A stretch of 64,000 nt of DNA. It comes from Bacteroidota bacterium. Its GTDB lineage: Bacteria > Bacteroidota > Bacteroidia > B-17B0 > Aurantibacillaceae. Below the pieces are notes generated by a model that ran no database searches, was not told the origin of the DNA, and saw only the letters and a program-made list of their open reading frames with translations. The stretch lies in the NCBI GenBank assembly GCA_030684395.1, contig JAUXTT010000008.1, forward strand, positions 248,001 to 312,000, read 5' to 3'. Every line of letters starts with the position of its first letter. The first letter of the stretch is position 1. A program made the translations under genes and the position numbers. This document shows positions 24,150 through 32,357 of this stretch, in pieces.

Positions 24150-25550
24150 TTAGTTTAATTCGTTAGCTAAAACAAGTGCTTGTCTTAATACTCTTATTTT
24201 ATTATTTACTTCTTCCAGTTCATTTTCTATCACCGACGATTCAACCAATCCTGCTCCAGCCTGATAATGTAAAGTATTGTCTTTACTCAAAAAAGAACGA
24301 ATAGTAATGGCATGATTAAAATCTCCTTCGTTATTCAAAAAGCCAATACAACCTCCGTAAAAACTCCTGGAAGTATTTTCATACCGATCAATCAACTGCA
24401 GGGCTTTATATTTAGGCGCACCGGATAATGTTCCTGCAGGAAAGGTGTCTGAAAGGATATCCAGCACCCCCGCATTTTCTTCCAGTTCTGATGTTACCTC
24501 AGAAACAAGATGGATCACGTGAGAGTAATATTGAATCTCTTTGTAGTTAACAACCGAAACATTAGTACCACTCTTACTCAAGTCGTTCCTTGCCAGGTCA
24601 ACCAGCATAACATGCTCTGAGTTTTCTTTTGGATCATTCTTTAATTTCTCAGCAAGGAATGCGTCCGCTGCTGCATCCCCTGTACGACGGAAAGTCCCGG
24701 CGATCGGGAACAGCTTGGCCTTATTGTTTTTTATTTGTAATTGCGCTTCAGGCGAAGAACCGAAGATTTTATAACTTCCAAAATCAAAGTAAAAGAGATA
24801 TGGTGAAGGATTAATAGAACGTAATGCTCGGTAAACATTAAAGTCATCGCCTTTGAATTTAGAAGTAAACCTCCTTGATAAAACCAATTGAAAAACATCT
24901 CCTCTGAAAATATGTTGCTTGCCTTTTTCTAAAACACTCAGAAATTCTTCATCTGTATAATTGGAAACCTCTTCACTGATGGTTTTGAACGGATAGCTCG
25001 CAGGTGATTGTTGTTTCAGGAAAGAAAGAACAGATTGGATCTCTGACTCCTGTTGTTCCTGCAGCAATTCAACTACATGCATTTCATTTTTAAAATGGTT
25101 GATAGCTATTATGAACTGAAAGAAAGAATAAGACATATCAGGAATTTCTGATTGAACATTCGCAAAATCAATTTCTTCAAAACAAGTAACTGCGTCAAAA
25201 GTAATATAGCCGAATATCCCTCCGGGAATGAAATCGGTTTTACCATCCTTTTCAATAGTGAAACCCGAACTAAACACCTTTAATGCATCCAACACTCCGG
25301 CCTTGCTTTTCACTTCATAGGAGCGTTCATCTTGCCCCAATTCCGTTTCTGTTATCTTGCTTTTGAAATAACGAAAGTTAGCTATAGGTTTAAAACAGAT
25401 ATAAGAAAAGCTGTTAGCATTCCCATGATAATCGGAACTTTCAAGCAAAAAAGCACCCGGGAATATATCACGTAGTTTCAGGTAAATATTTACCGGAGTT
25501 GTTGTGTCGGATAACATTTTAATATGGTTTTTTTTAAATGAGTACTTCAT
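24150..25550 (-). CDS. trpE: anthranilate synthase component I
   Basis: Product of 466 residues. The N-terminal LLESSDYHGNANSFSYI contains the LLES motif that binds tryptophan in feedback-inhibited enzymes. The chorismate-binding domain has RGDVFQLVLSRRF, NPSPYLFYFDFG, GSSPEAQL, PIAGTFRRTGD, ENSEHVMLVDLARNDL, GTLSGAPK and FYGGCIGF. First structural gene of the operon; a leader peptide and attenuator lie just upstream. I use the ATG at 25550; an ATG at 25517 is an alternative. Confidence 0.96.
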   Translation of the reverse strand: MKYSFKKNHIKMLSDTTTPVNIYLKLRDIFPGAFLLESSDYHGNANSFSYICFKPIANFRYFKSKITETELGQDERSYEVKSKAGVLDALKVFSSGFTIEKDGKTDFIPGGIFGYITFDAVTCFEEIDFANVQSEIPDMSYSFFQFIIAINHFKNEMHVVELLQEQQESEIQSVLSFLKQQSPASYPFKTISEEVSNYTDEEFLSVLEKGKQHIFRGDVFQLVLSRRFTSKFKGDDFNVYRALRSINPSPYLFYFDFGSYKIFGSSPEAQLQIKNNKAKLFPIAGTFRRTGDAAADAFLAEKLKNDPKENSEHVMLVDLARNDLSKSGTNVSVVNYKEIQYYSHVIHLVSEVTSELEENAGVLDILSDTFPAGTLSGAPKYKALQLIDRYENTSRSFYGGCIGFLNNEGDFNHAITIRSFLSKDNTLHYQAGAGLVESSVIENELEEVNNKIRVLRQALVLANELN

Positions 25551-25582
25551 GTGTAAATTTTGTTTTTGGAAATATTAGAAAT

Positions 25583-25615
25583 AAAAAAAGGCCTGACGAT
25601 CGTCAAGCCTTTTCG
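25583..25615 (-). terminator. trp attenuator hairpin
   Basis: On the minus strand: aaaggcttgacg / cgtcaggccttt with loop at (one G-U pair), then ttttttt. It stands between the leader peptide stop (25640) and trpE (25550), the place expected for a transcription attenuator. I could not identify a convincing competing antiterminator by eye. Confidence 0.85.
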
Positions 25616-25639
25616 GATATTGTTAGATATACAAAATAG

Positions 25640-25708
25640 TTAAGCCATCTGAGCGTCCCACGAGGATTTCAGAAACCACCACCAATTTTGTACATTAGAA
25701 AAATTCAT
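25640..25708 (-). CDS. trpL: trp operon leader peptide
   Basis: A 22-codon frame beginning MNFSNVQNWWWFLKSSW. Three consecutive Trp codons are at positions 9-11 and a fourth at 17, followed by DAQMA and a stop. A terminator hairpin begins 24 nt after the stop, followed by trpE. Four Trp in 22 residues immediately upstream of a trp operon is the signature of ribosome-mediated attenuation: stalling at Trp codons would favour read-through into trpE. Confidence 0.92.
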   Translation of the reverse strand: MNFSNVQNWWWFLKSSWDAQMA

Positions 25709-25730
25709 TTCTTTTGAAGAATTATGCCAG

Positions 25731-25762
25731 CAAAGCAAGTGCATTTTTTTCAATTCACCAAA
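25731..25762 (-). promoter_or_regulatory. candidate trp operon promoter
   Basis: Minus strand: TTTG (25762-25759), 20-nt spacer, ttgctttg (25738-25731; one mismatch to TAnnTTTG). It is 23 nt before the trpL ATG. The 20-nt spacing matches the arsR promoter in this window. Confidence 0.5.
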
Positions 25763-25901
25763 TAATTTTTAATTAAAACCCCAAAAGCCAACGTTTACAA
25801 TACTTTCAAAGTATTTTTAATTTGTTAAATTATCCTATTAACTTATCCTACTCATTAAACTCTCCCATTTTTAATTACATTTATATTAGAAAATAACAAC
25901 T

Positions 25902-27116
25902 ATGCATCCATTTAGTATTACAGAAAACATAAGTGAATTGAACTTTTTGCTCGAACAAAAAGACATAAGTAAAGCAAGCAGAAAAATGCTGGACCTCACC
26001 AAGGAGTTTGACCTTCCTCAGGAAATAGAACTACTTGCTCACGAGGTAAGAATCCATCATAACAGTTTACAAACTGAAACGCAACTGGTGGATGAAGTTG
26101 TTGTTGAAAAATGCAAATACTTCCTAGCATATATCGAACAACATAAAGAACAGTTTGAGTCCTTCATTCAACAAATAGATCATGGAACTTCAACAGTATA
26201 CTATGCAAAAGGGATAAGTAAACGTTTTTGGTCGGGTAATTCACCGTTTTATTTACAACCTTCCGATCTGGAATTAAGAACGGGGCAAATTACTGGGGTA
26301 GTAGGCGAGAACGGAAACGGTAAGACCACTTTATTAAGAATTGTAGCCGGTGAACTTATGAGTGATACAGGAGAAATTACTTATCCCTTGTTGAGTTTAA
26401 AAGCTGGGCAGTGGTATGATATTAAAAATCAAATTGCTTTTATTCCGCAACGCTTAAGCAAATGGCATGGTACATTACTGGACAATCTTCGTTTTTACGC
26501 AAACATACATGGGATCAAAGAAGAGGAGAATGAGAAGCAGGTTGCTTATATTTTACATCGTTTAGGTCTCGACAAATTCAAACATTTGAAATGGAGCGAA
26601 ATATCCAGTGGATACAGGCTACGTTTTGAATTAGCGAAAATGCTAATGAGAAGACCCAAGTTGTTAGTATTGGATGAACCTCTTGCCAATCTGGACATTA
26701 ATGCGCAACAGCTATTTCTTCAGGATTTGAAATTCATTATTAAATCGATACGTTATCCATTATCTATCATTTTAAGTTCACAAGCTTTACATGAAATTGA
26801 GAGTGTTGCCGACAATATTATCTTCATCAAACAAGGGCAAACTATTTACAGTGGCTCTCAAAAAGCATTCGGTCAGGATAGAAAAGTAAACACTTTTGAG
26901 GTCTCAGGAAATTTTACCCGCGAACAATTGGTACAAGTGATGCAGTTGATACCTGGATCAAAAATAGAGGACAGCGGAACCATCTATTTTATTTCTGTTC
27001 CAACAGACTTCAGTGCGGAGGAGTTTTTACAGACTCTTATCATGAACAAGATCCCGCTGACCTATTACCGCGACATAAGTTTCTCGACCCGTAAATTATT
27101 TAAAAAAGATTTTTAA
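25902..27116 (+). CDS. ABC transporter ATP-binding protein with N-terminal helical domain
   Basis: Product of 404 residues. About 100 N-terminal residues are helical and acidic with no motif I know. The ABC domain follows: Walker A GENGNGKTT (about 135-143), a Q-loop region (FIPQRLSKWHGTLLDNL), signature SSGYRLRFELAKM where the usual LSGGQ is degenerate, and Walker B LLVLDEPLANLD. After it comes a C-terminal 75-residue tail. One nt separates it from the membrane partner. It is probably an ABC-2-like exporter; substrate unknown. Confidence 0.82.
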   Translation: MHPFSITENISELNFLLEQKDISKASRKMLDLTKEFDLPQEIELLAHEVRIHHNSLQTETQLVDEVVVEKCKYFLAYIEQHKEQFESFIQQIDHGTSTVYYAKGISKRFWSGNSPFYLQPSDLELRTGQITGVVGENGNGKTTLLRIVAGELMSDTGEITYPLLSLKAGQWYDIKNQIAFIPQRLSKWHGTLLDNLRFYANIHGIKEEENEKQVAYILHRLGLDKFKHLKWSEISSGYRLRFELAKMLMRRPKLLVLDEPLANLDINAQQLFLQDLKFIIKSIRYPLSIILSSQALHEIESVADNIIFIKQGQTIYSGSQKAFGQDRKVNTFEVSGNFTREQLVQVMQLIPGSKIEDSGTIYFISVPTDFSAEEFLQTLIMNKIPLTYYRDISFSTRKLFKKDF

Positions 27117-27117
27117 T

Positions 27118-28656
27118 ATGATAAGTGTTTTAGTTCCCGGATTTCTAAAAAGATTAGATGCCAAGTTATTAGTAAAATATCCAATCCTCTGGGGGAGTAA
27201 ATTGCATTTTGTAGCATATTACTCCTTATTGCTTTGGGTCCTCACTTCACTCATTGCTTTAGTGATCCCAATCGACCTCACTGATATGGTTGGCAATGGT
27301 TTGTATTATACATTCTTTACCATTATCTCCATTGTTTTACTATGTGTATGGTTGTACCGGAATGCTTTATTCAATATAGAGAGTGAATATGGCAACAGAA
27401 AAAAGACAGATGAGTACAAAGTATTCTTCGTTAATTTTCTATGTGTATTCCTGCTTTTTTCATTTGCTTACCCTTTCTCTTATGTTTATAACATAAGGGT
27501 AGCGAACAGTATGAGCAAAGAAGAATTAAAAACAGAAATCAATACACTAAATATCGCAGAGCCATTTTTTGTAAGAAGTTATTATGACTACTCTGAAATT
27601 CAGATCCAAAAAAATGACACTACCATTGCAGATAGTACGGAAGAGCAATACCCACAGTACATATACAAGCATGATATTACTCAGTACAGGGCATGGAACA
27701 AATATACTCCCTATCGCTTTGTTACCGATTCATCAGAAGCTTCTTATGGTATCTTAACTTCAAAAGAACAGGAGACAGCCTTTAATCAGTTAAGAAACAA
27801 TGATTCTAAAGCTTTACAAGCGATACAAAACTGTATTAATATTCTAAAAAAGCATGACCAGAAATTTGATTACGAAGCCACTTATGTTTTAAGCAGGTAC
27901 AAATCAATGTGTAAAGAACCCATTGAATATAATAATTTCAATGATTTGTATGATGGGCAGTTTAATGGTAATCCATATAAAATGGAAACCATTTTACGAA
28001 ACGTTGCCGATGCACAGTATGATAACATCTTTATTTTTATGTGGGGGTTTAATTTAGCTATGTTTTACTTTGTGTTTTACATTACCTTATTTTTTATGCT
28101 GTTCAAAAGCGTAAAGTGGCAGTATTTTTTGCTTACGCTTGTTGTTTTTATAGTGTTACCTATACTCCTGTTCATTTTTGCTATGATGTTCAGTTGGGGA
28201 GCAAACGGGGCATTCGGACCAATATACATGACCGGAATTTTGCTTTTATACCTGATAGCTTTGGTAGTTTCATTGACCTTTATTTTCCAACCGAAGAGAT
28301 TTAATGGATTTAAAAGTATTTGCATGCAGGTAGTATATATATGCACTCCCGTTGTTTTTCTGTACTTCATTTTTTATCTCGATGAGAATACTAATATTTT
28401 TTGGAGAGAATATTATACAAATATGTACCAGCACGAAATTCAGGCAGCAGTGAGCACCGCAGATAACATGAAACAAGCCGCTTCTATTCAGGCTCAAAAC
28501 ATGGTATATGAAGCAGATTATAAAGCTCACCGGGAGTTGTATGAAAACTTCTTATGGGGCAGTATAGCTTTTGGAATCTTGTTTCACATTTCCTTTTTCA
28601 TGGTGTTTATGAAAGAGCAATTCCTGAAAATGAAATCGCTTCCGAAGAATAAGTAG
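27118..28656 (+). CDS. membrane partner of the ABC ATPase (permease-like)
   Basis: Product of 512 residues with two N-terminal transmembrane helices (about 35-55 and 62-83), a third (103-123), a large soluble loop (about 125-300), then about four more helices (305-325, 335-358, 365-385, 395-415) and a last one near 480-500. This layout is unlike classical ABC permeases but fits ABC-2/FtsX-style proteins with a large extracytoplasmic domain. The pairing with the upstream ATPase is from their 1-nt spacing. Confidence 0.65.
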   Translation: MISVLVPGFLKRLDAKLLVKYPILWGSKLHFVAYYSLLLWVLTSLIALVIPIDLTDMVGNGLYYTFFTIISIVLLCVWLYRNALFNIESEYGNRKKTDEYKVFFVNFLCVFLLFSFAYPFSYVYNIRVANSMSKEELKTEINTLNIAEPFFVRSYYDYSEIQIQKNDTTIADSTEEQYPQYIYKHDITQYRAWNKYTPYRFVTDSSEASYGILTSKEQETAFNQLRNNDSKALQAIQNCINILKKHDQKFDYEATYVLSRYKSMCKEPIEYNNFNDLYDGQFNGNPYKMETILRNVADAQYDNIFIFMWGFNLAMFYFVFYITLFFMLFKSVKWQYFLLTLVVFIVLPILLFIFAMMFSWGANGAFGPIYMTGILLLYLIALVVSLTFIFQPKRFNGFKSICMQVVYICTPVVFLYFIFYLDENTNIFWREYYTNMYQHEIQAAVSTADNMKQAASIQAQNMVYEADYKAHRELYENFLWGSIAFGILFHISFFMVFMKEQFLKMKSLPKNK

Positions 28657-28659
28657 TAG

Positions 28660-28736
28660 TTTGCTGATTTGTTAATTTGAAAATGTTAAAACATGCGTTT
28701 ACAATTATCAAATCTTCAAATTAACAAATCAGCAAA
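28660..28736. repeat. perfect 22-bp inverted repeat (hairpin)
   Basis: Left arm 28660-28681 and right arm 28715-28736 are exact reverse complements (tttgctgatttgttaatttg plus aa). It begins 3 nt after the ABC permease stop. The aaatcagcaaatt vocabulary is common to Bacteroidota intergenic repeats. It may act as an mRNA 3' end or stabiliser; there is no T-run. Confidence 0.8.
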
Positions 28737-28785
28737 TTAGAATTTGGAACAATTTTTGTAAATTTAACATTCAAATTAATTTAAT

Positions 28786-29748
28786 ATGAAAAAAGTAGCA
28801 TTCCTATTTGTTCTCCTTTCTCTTATTGTTTCATTGGATTCGTGTAAGAAAAAAAAGGCGTTTAAAAATGAAGACGGTCAGGCTTCCGAAGATAACCGCA
28901 ATGTTCAGCAACAAACCGATAACGCCGTTAGTGATGGCGATAATGTTGTTACCTCCTACCCTTCACTTACCGGTAAGCAAATAGCACCTCCCAAAAACGA
29001 GATCTTCGCGGCACAATGTGGCTTTACTGTTGACCTAACTGATTCATCTGCCGGAAGTATAAAGTTAAACTATGATGGCGTAACTGTTTGCAGCAACAGA
29101 AAAAGAAGTGGGTCGATTAAACTTACCATACAGAATTATTCGCAAGGAGTGCGCTGGTATGATACCGCTGCTGTGTTACAAGTTGATTATATCGATTATA
29201 AAGTAACCCGTGCAAGTGATGGCAAAAGCATTAAGTTTAACGGAACACACTATGTTACAAATGTAATTGGTGGTAATATCTGGACATTGATCATTTCAGG
29301 AAATCCGGTTATCCGAACCATTACAGGAAGCAATTTGCAGGTAACATTTGATGATGGAAGTGTATCGACATGGAACATTAACAGAAAATATACTTATACC
29401 AAAACAAATGTAAACGGAACTGATGTATACACTTGTACAGGAGAAGGTATTGGATCATACAACGGAGAATCAAATTTAGAGAACTGGGGAACAACGCGTG
29501 ATGGAGATGCATTTACAAGTAAAGTAGAATCTCCTGTTATTTGGAATACAACCTGCGGATGGTGGGCACCTGTTCAGGGGAAACTAAACATTAAAGTGTC
29601 CGCAAAAGATTTTTCTTTAGTAGTAACCATGGGAATCAATTCTTCCGGAGATGTTGTAACTCCTTCAGCCAATAATTGCCCTTGGGGTTGGAAAGTAGAA
29701 TGGAGTTACAAAAACAAAACCAATGATAAAAAATTTGCATACTGGTAA
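28786..29748 (+). CDS. lipoprotein of unknown function
   Basis: Product of 320 residues with a lipobox (LIVSLDSCKKKK). A polar linker (about 25-60) is followed by a beta-rich domain with paired Cys (AAQCGFTVDL, VTVCSNRKRSGS, YTCTGEG, NTTCGWWAP, NNCPWGWKVEWSY). The C-terminal Trp/Cys-rich region and the many short beta strands suggest a surface beta-sandwich. Family not recognised by name; similar lipoproteins are frequent in Bacteroidota. Confidence 0.65.
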   Translation: MKKVAFLFVLLSLIVSLDSCKKKKAFKNEDGQASEDNRNVQQQTDNAVSDGDNVVTSYPSLTGKQIAPPKNEIFAAQCGFTVDLTDSSAGSIKLNYDGVTVCSNRKRSGSIKLTIQNYSQGVRWYDTAAVLQVDYIDYKVTRASDGKSIKFNGTHYVTNVIGGNIWTLIISGNPVIRTITGSNLQVTFDDGSVSTWNINRKYTYTKTNVNGTDVYTCTGEGIGSYNGESNLENWGTTRDGDAFTSKVESPVIWNTTCGWWAPVQGKLNIKVSAKDFSLVVTMGINSSGDVVTPSANNCPWGWKVEWSYKNKTNDKKFAYW

Positions 29749-29810
29749 GTAGAAGTTAAAAGATTTATGTTCCTATAGTATAAAAAAGAAGTAAAGATTT
29801 ATATTATCAA

Positions 29811-29856
29811 AAAAATGCCCCGCTCTTCGACAAGCTCAGAATGACGGGGCATTTTT
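29811..29856. terminator. bidirectional terminator built on a dispersed repeat
   Basis: Stem aaaaatgccccg (29811-29822) / cggggcattttt (29845-29856) with a 22-nt loop. On the minus strand the loop reads tcattctgagcttgtcgaag followed by ag. The genes on either side converge. The same loop (21 of 22 bases) occurs in the terminator at 44675-44718. Confidence 0.85.
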
Positions 29857-29935
29857 ATTATGATCCGCGCATCTGCCAATCATAAGCCATTCCTTTTATT
29901 AAATGGTGCTGGTCAGCAAATGGAAAAATACTCTA

Positions 29936-30583
29936 TTAAAACAACTGTGGAAGGTCCTTAGTGTTTGTTTCGTACAACTTTGAATGTTTACTAACCAGCT
30001 TGTAGGCCAGAAAAGCAAATAAAGGTGCTACTATTACATCGTAACTGTAATGTATATGTTGTAAAACAACAGCTACAGCTACGCATACTGCGCAAACAAA
30101 AAATACCCATTTCAGAATGATATTTTTTGAAAAGAAGAAGAAAAGGAATAATGTTGCTGTATGCCCTGAGAAAAAAAGATCTTTTAAATTACCCGCTTCA
30201 TTGTAAAAAGTGTTTTGTAAAATGGCATCGCGTAACGGAATTATTGTACTTGGCGGATCCATCGGAATAATAAATAAAGTGATAATCCTGAAAATAGTGA
30301 GTAAGGTATACATCTGACAGAGGTGAATGGTTCTGTACGGACTTGTAAATGCATAAATTAAGGCGAGCAGGGAAGCGCCGTAAGTAGTAAAAAAGATAAT
30401 ATCCGAAACATCACGGGGGCGCAAAAAGTTAAGTATCGGGTCGTAAAATACATGCCCTTGCCTCTGTTCTATGTAGTTCAGAAACCACGCAAAGAAATAC
30501 ATCAACGCAAATAAAAACAGAAACGATGCAATAAACTTTGCAACAAAATGTTTGTTCTTAAATGCCAGTTTCCAATTTAACAT
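29936..30583 (-). CDS. PAP2-type phosphatase/sphingomyelin-synthase-like membrane enzyme
   Basis: Product of 215 residues with about six transmembrane helices. The catalytic motifs are DLFFSGHTATLFLF (first His) and QHIHYSYDVIVAP (second His and Asp), the His-His-Asp triad of the PAP2_C/sphingomyelin synthase family. Such enzymes transfer phospho-head groups between lipids. In Bacteroidota, which often make sphingolipids, a role in ceramide or phospholipid head-group transfer is plausible but not shown. Confidence 0.78.
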   Translation of the reverse strand: MLNWKLAFKNKHFVAKFIASFLFLFALMYFFAWFLNYIEQRQGHVFYDPILNFLRPRDVSDIIFFTTYGASLLALIYAFTSPYRTIHLCQMYTLLTIFRIITLFIIPMDPPSTIIPLRDAILQNTFYNEAGNLKDLFFSGHTATLFLFFFFSKNIILKWVFFVCAVCVAVAVVLQHIHYSYDVIVAPLFAFLAYKLVSKHSKLYETNTKDLPQLF

Positions 30584-30650
30584 TCTATGGATTTGGGAGC
30601 TAAATTACGGCTAATGTAAATATAAAGGGGAAAAAGTTATTAATACCCTG

Positions 30651-32309
30651 TTAATCTATTTTTATGAGCTTTTTCAAGGGTGAGACTGAGGTATCTGTTC
30701 GTAATCGGATAAAATATACGGCACTTTGAAGATTATTACAATCCATTATTAGTTCATTGTTTCCCAGTACATCAGGCAAAGAAAATACCTTCACCACTCT
30801 CCCGACAATATCAATTACTTCCAAATAAAAACCAGGGACATCTGAAACATAATTTAAATGCAGCAAACCCATTGTAGGATTTGGAAACATGTTTTTTACA
30901 CCAAATACCATTTCCTTTGGCATCTCCTGATTTAATCCAACAGAAGAGCAATTACCATATTGCTGAACAGCCTGAACTGCGTTAAACACATTTAACCTTC
31001 CTCCAGTAAGGAACAAAGTATCAAAACCATTTTTTGGGTCAACTGAATTCATAAGAAAATCACGCATCACAAGTGCAAAGCTATCCGGAAACAATTTATA
31101 ATCCTGTATAAATGTATCGCATGCTGCAGAATACATCAAAGCAACAGAACCTGCAACGTGGGGTGAGGCCATTGAAGTGCCGGTTAATGTAGTATAGGTA
31201 TTAGATGGATAAGTAGAAAGTATCTGATGTCCGGGAGCACCCAAATCAATTGTATTTATGCCATAACCTGCATTCAACACTTTAGTATCGTTTCTTCCGG
31301 TGCATGAAACCGTAAGTAAATAATTACTATTGCATGAGCACGGAATATCTCCAACTACATCAATGTTCCAATTATTATTTGCAGTTGCTGCTGCACTTAA
31401 AACACCTACTTTACCTAATGAATCGTAGTAAGCGCACCAGATCGGGAAATTGGAAGGCTGCCCCATATCCACACCAAAAGAAGAATTGCTTGCAACAACA
31501 AAAGCACCTTTAACTCCATTAGTCTCGTTGTATAAACGGCGGCATTCTAACACATAACTATAAGCTTCTATTGCTTCGCTTTCCAATTCAGTTGCACCAA
31601 CAACCGGCATTAGTTTCACGTTCCAGTTTACGCCACTTACTCCCATTGCATTATTCCCCTTTGCCCCTACTATTCCGGCCACATGTGTTCCGTGCTGTGC
31701 ATTTGAAATATTGCCATTGTGAGTAAAAACATTCCATCCGTTAACGTCATCAATAAATCCATTACCATCGTCATCTGTGCCGTTTGCAGCAATCTCATTA
31801 TAATTCTTCCAGAAAGCAAGATCTGGATGTGTTAACTGAAAACCATCATCCACTATAGCAACAACAATAGTATCTCCCTGAACAGTTAAGCCTCCCGTTG
31901 TAATATCCCAGGCTTCAGGGGCGTCAATATCTGCATCAACTGTTCCTCCACTCTGTCCGGTATTATTTAAAGCATACTGAGTTCCAAACTGAAGATCATC
32001 AGGAATGCCGCGCAAATGCACAAAATGATTAAACTGAGCAATGGCAACAGTTTCATCTTCTTTTATTTTTTTCAGGAGAACATCTTCATTTATAACAAAC
32101 GGGTCGAATTGAACTAAATAAATTCCGGAACGTTTAGCCAATACCTGCACGCGATCTAAAGAATAATTTTGTTTTAATGATTCAACAGATTGCCCTGCTT
32201 TTAGCATCACAATAAGTTGCCCGCTTTTATGCGGAGAATTGTCACCAAAAAGAAGTGTAGGCAACAATCCAAAAAGTAAAAAAAAAGCTATAATTATTTT
32301 TTTCGACAT
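30651..32309 (-). CDS. T9SS-secreted subtilisin-like (S8) serine protease
   Basis: Product of 552 residues: a signal peptide, a propeptide (about 25-95, I9-like) and an S8 catalytic domain with Asp in VAIVDDGFQLTHPDL, His in QHGTHVAGIVGA and Ser in LTGTSMASPHVAGSVAL. The C-terminal T9SS sorting domain has MFPNPTMGLLHLNY and LQSAVYFIRLR. Expected cell-surface or secreted endoprotease. Monocistronic, divergent from the helicase gene. Confidence 0.93.
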   Translation of the reverse strand: MSKKIIIAFFLLFGLLPTLLFGDNSPHKSGQLIVMLKAGQSVESLKQNYSLDRVQVLAKRSGIYLVQFDPFVINEDVLLKKIKEDETVAIAQFNHFVHLRGIPDDLQFGTQYALNNTGQSGGTVDADIDAPEAWDITTGGLTVQGDTIVVAIVDDGFQLTHPDLAFWKNYNEIAANGTDDDGNGFIDDVNGWNVFTHNGNISNAQHGTHVAGIVGAKGNNAMGVSGVNWNVKLMPVVGATELESEAIEAYSYVLECRRLYNETNGVKGAFVVASNSSFGVDMGQPSNFPIWCAYYDSLGKVGVLSAAATANNNWNIDVVGDIPCSCNSNYLLTVSCTGRNDTKVLNAGYGINTIDLGAPGHQILSTYPSNTYTTLTGTSMASPHVAGSVALMYSAACDTFIQDYKLFPDSFALVMRDFLMNSVDPKNGFDTLFLTGGRLNVFNAVQAVQQYGNCSSVGLNQEMPKEMVFGVKNMFPNPTMGLLHLNYVSDVPGFYLEVIDIVGRVVKVFSLPDVLGNNELIMDCNNLQSAVYFIRLRTDTSVSPLKKLIKID

Positions 32310-32357
32310 GGAGACGAATCTTAAGCAATATTAGTAAATTTAAGGGTTTTAAACAAG

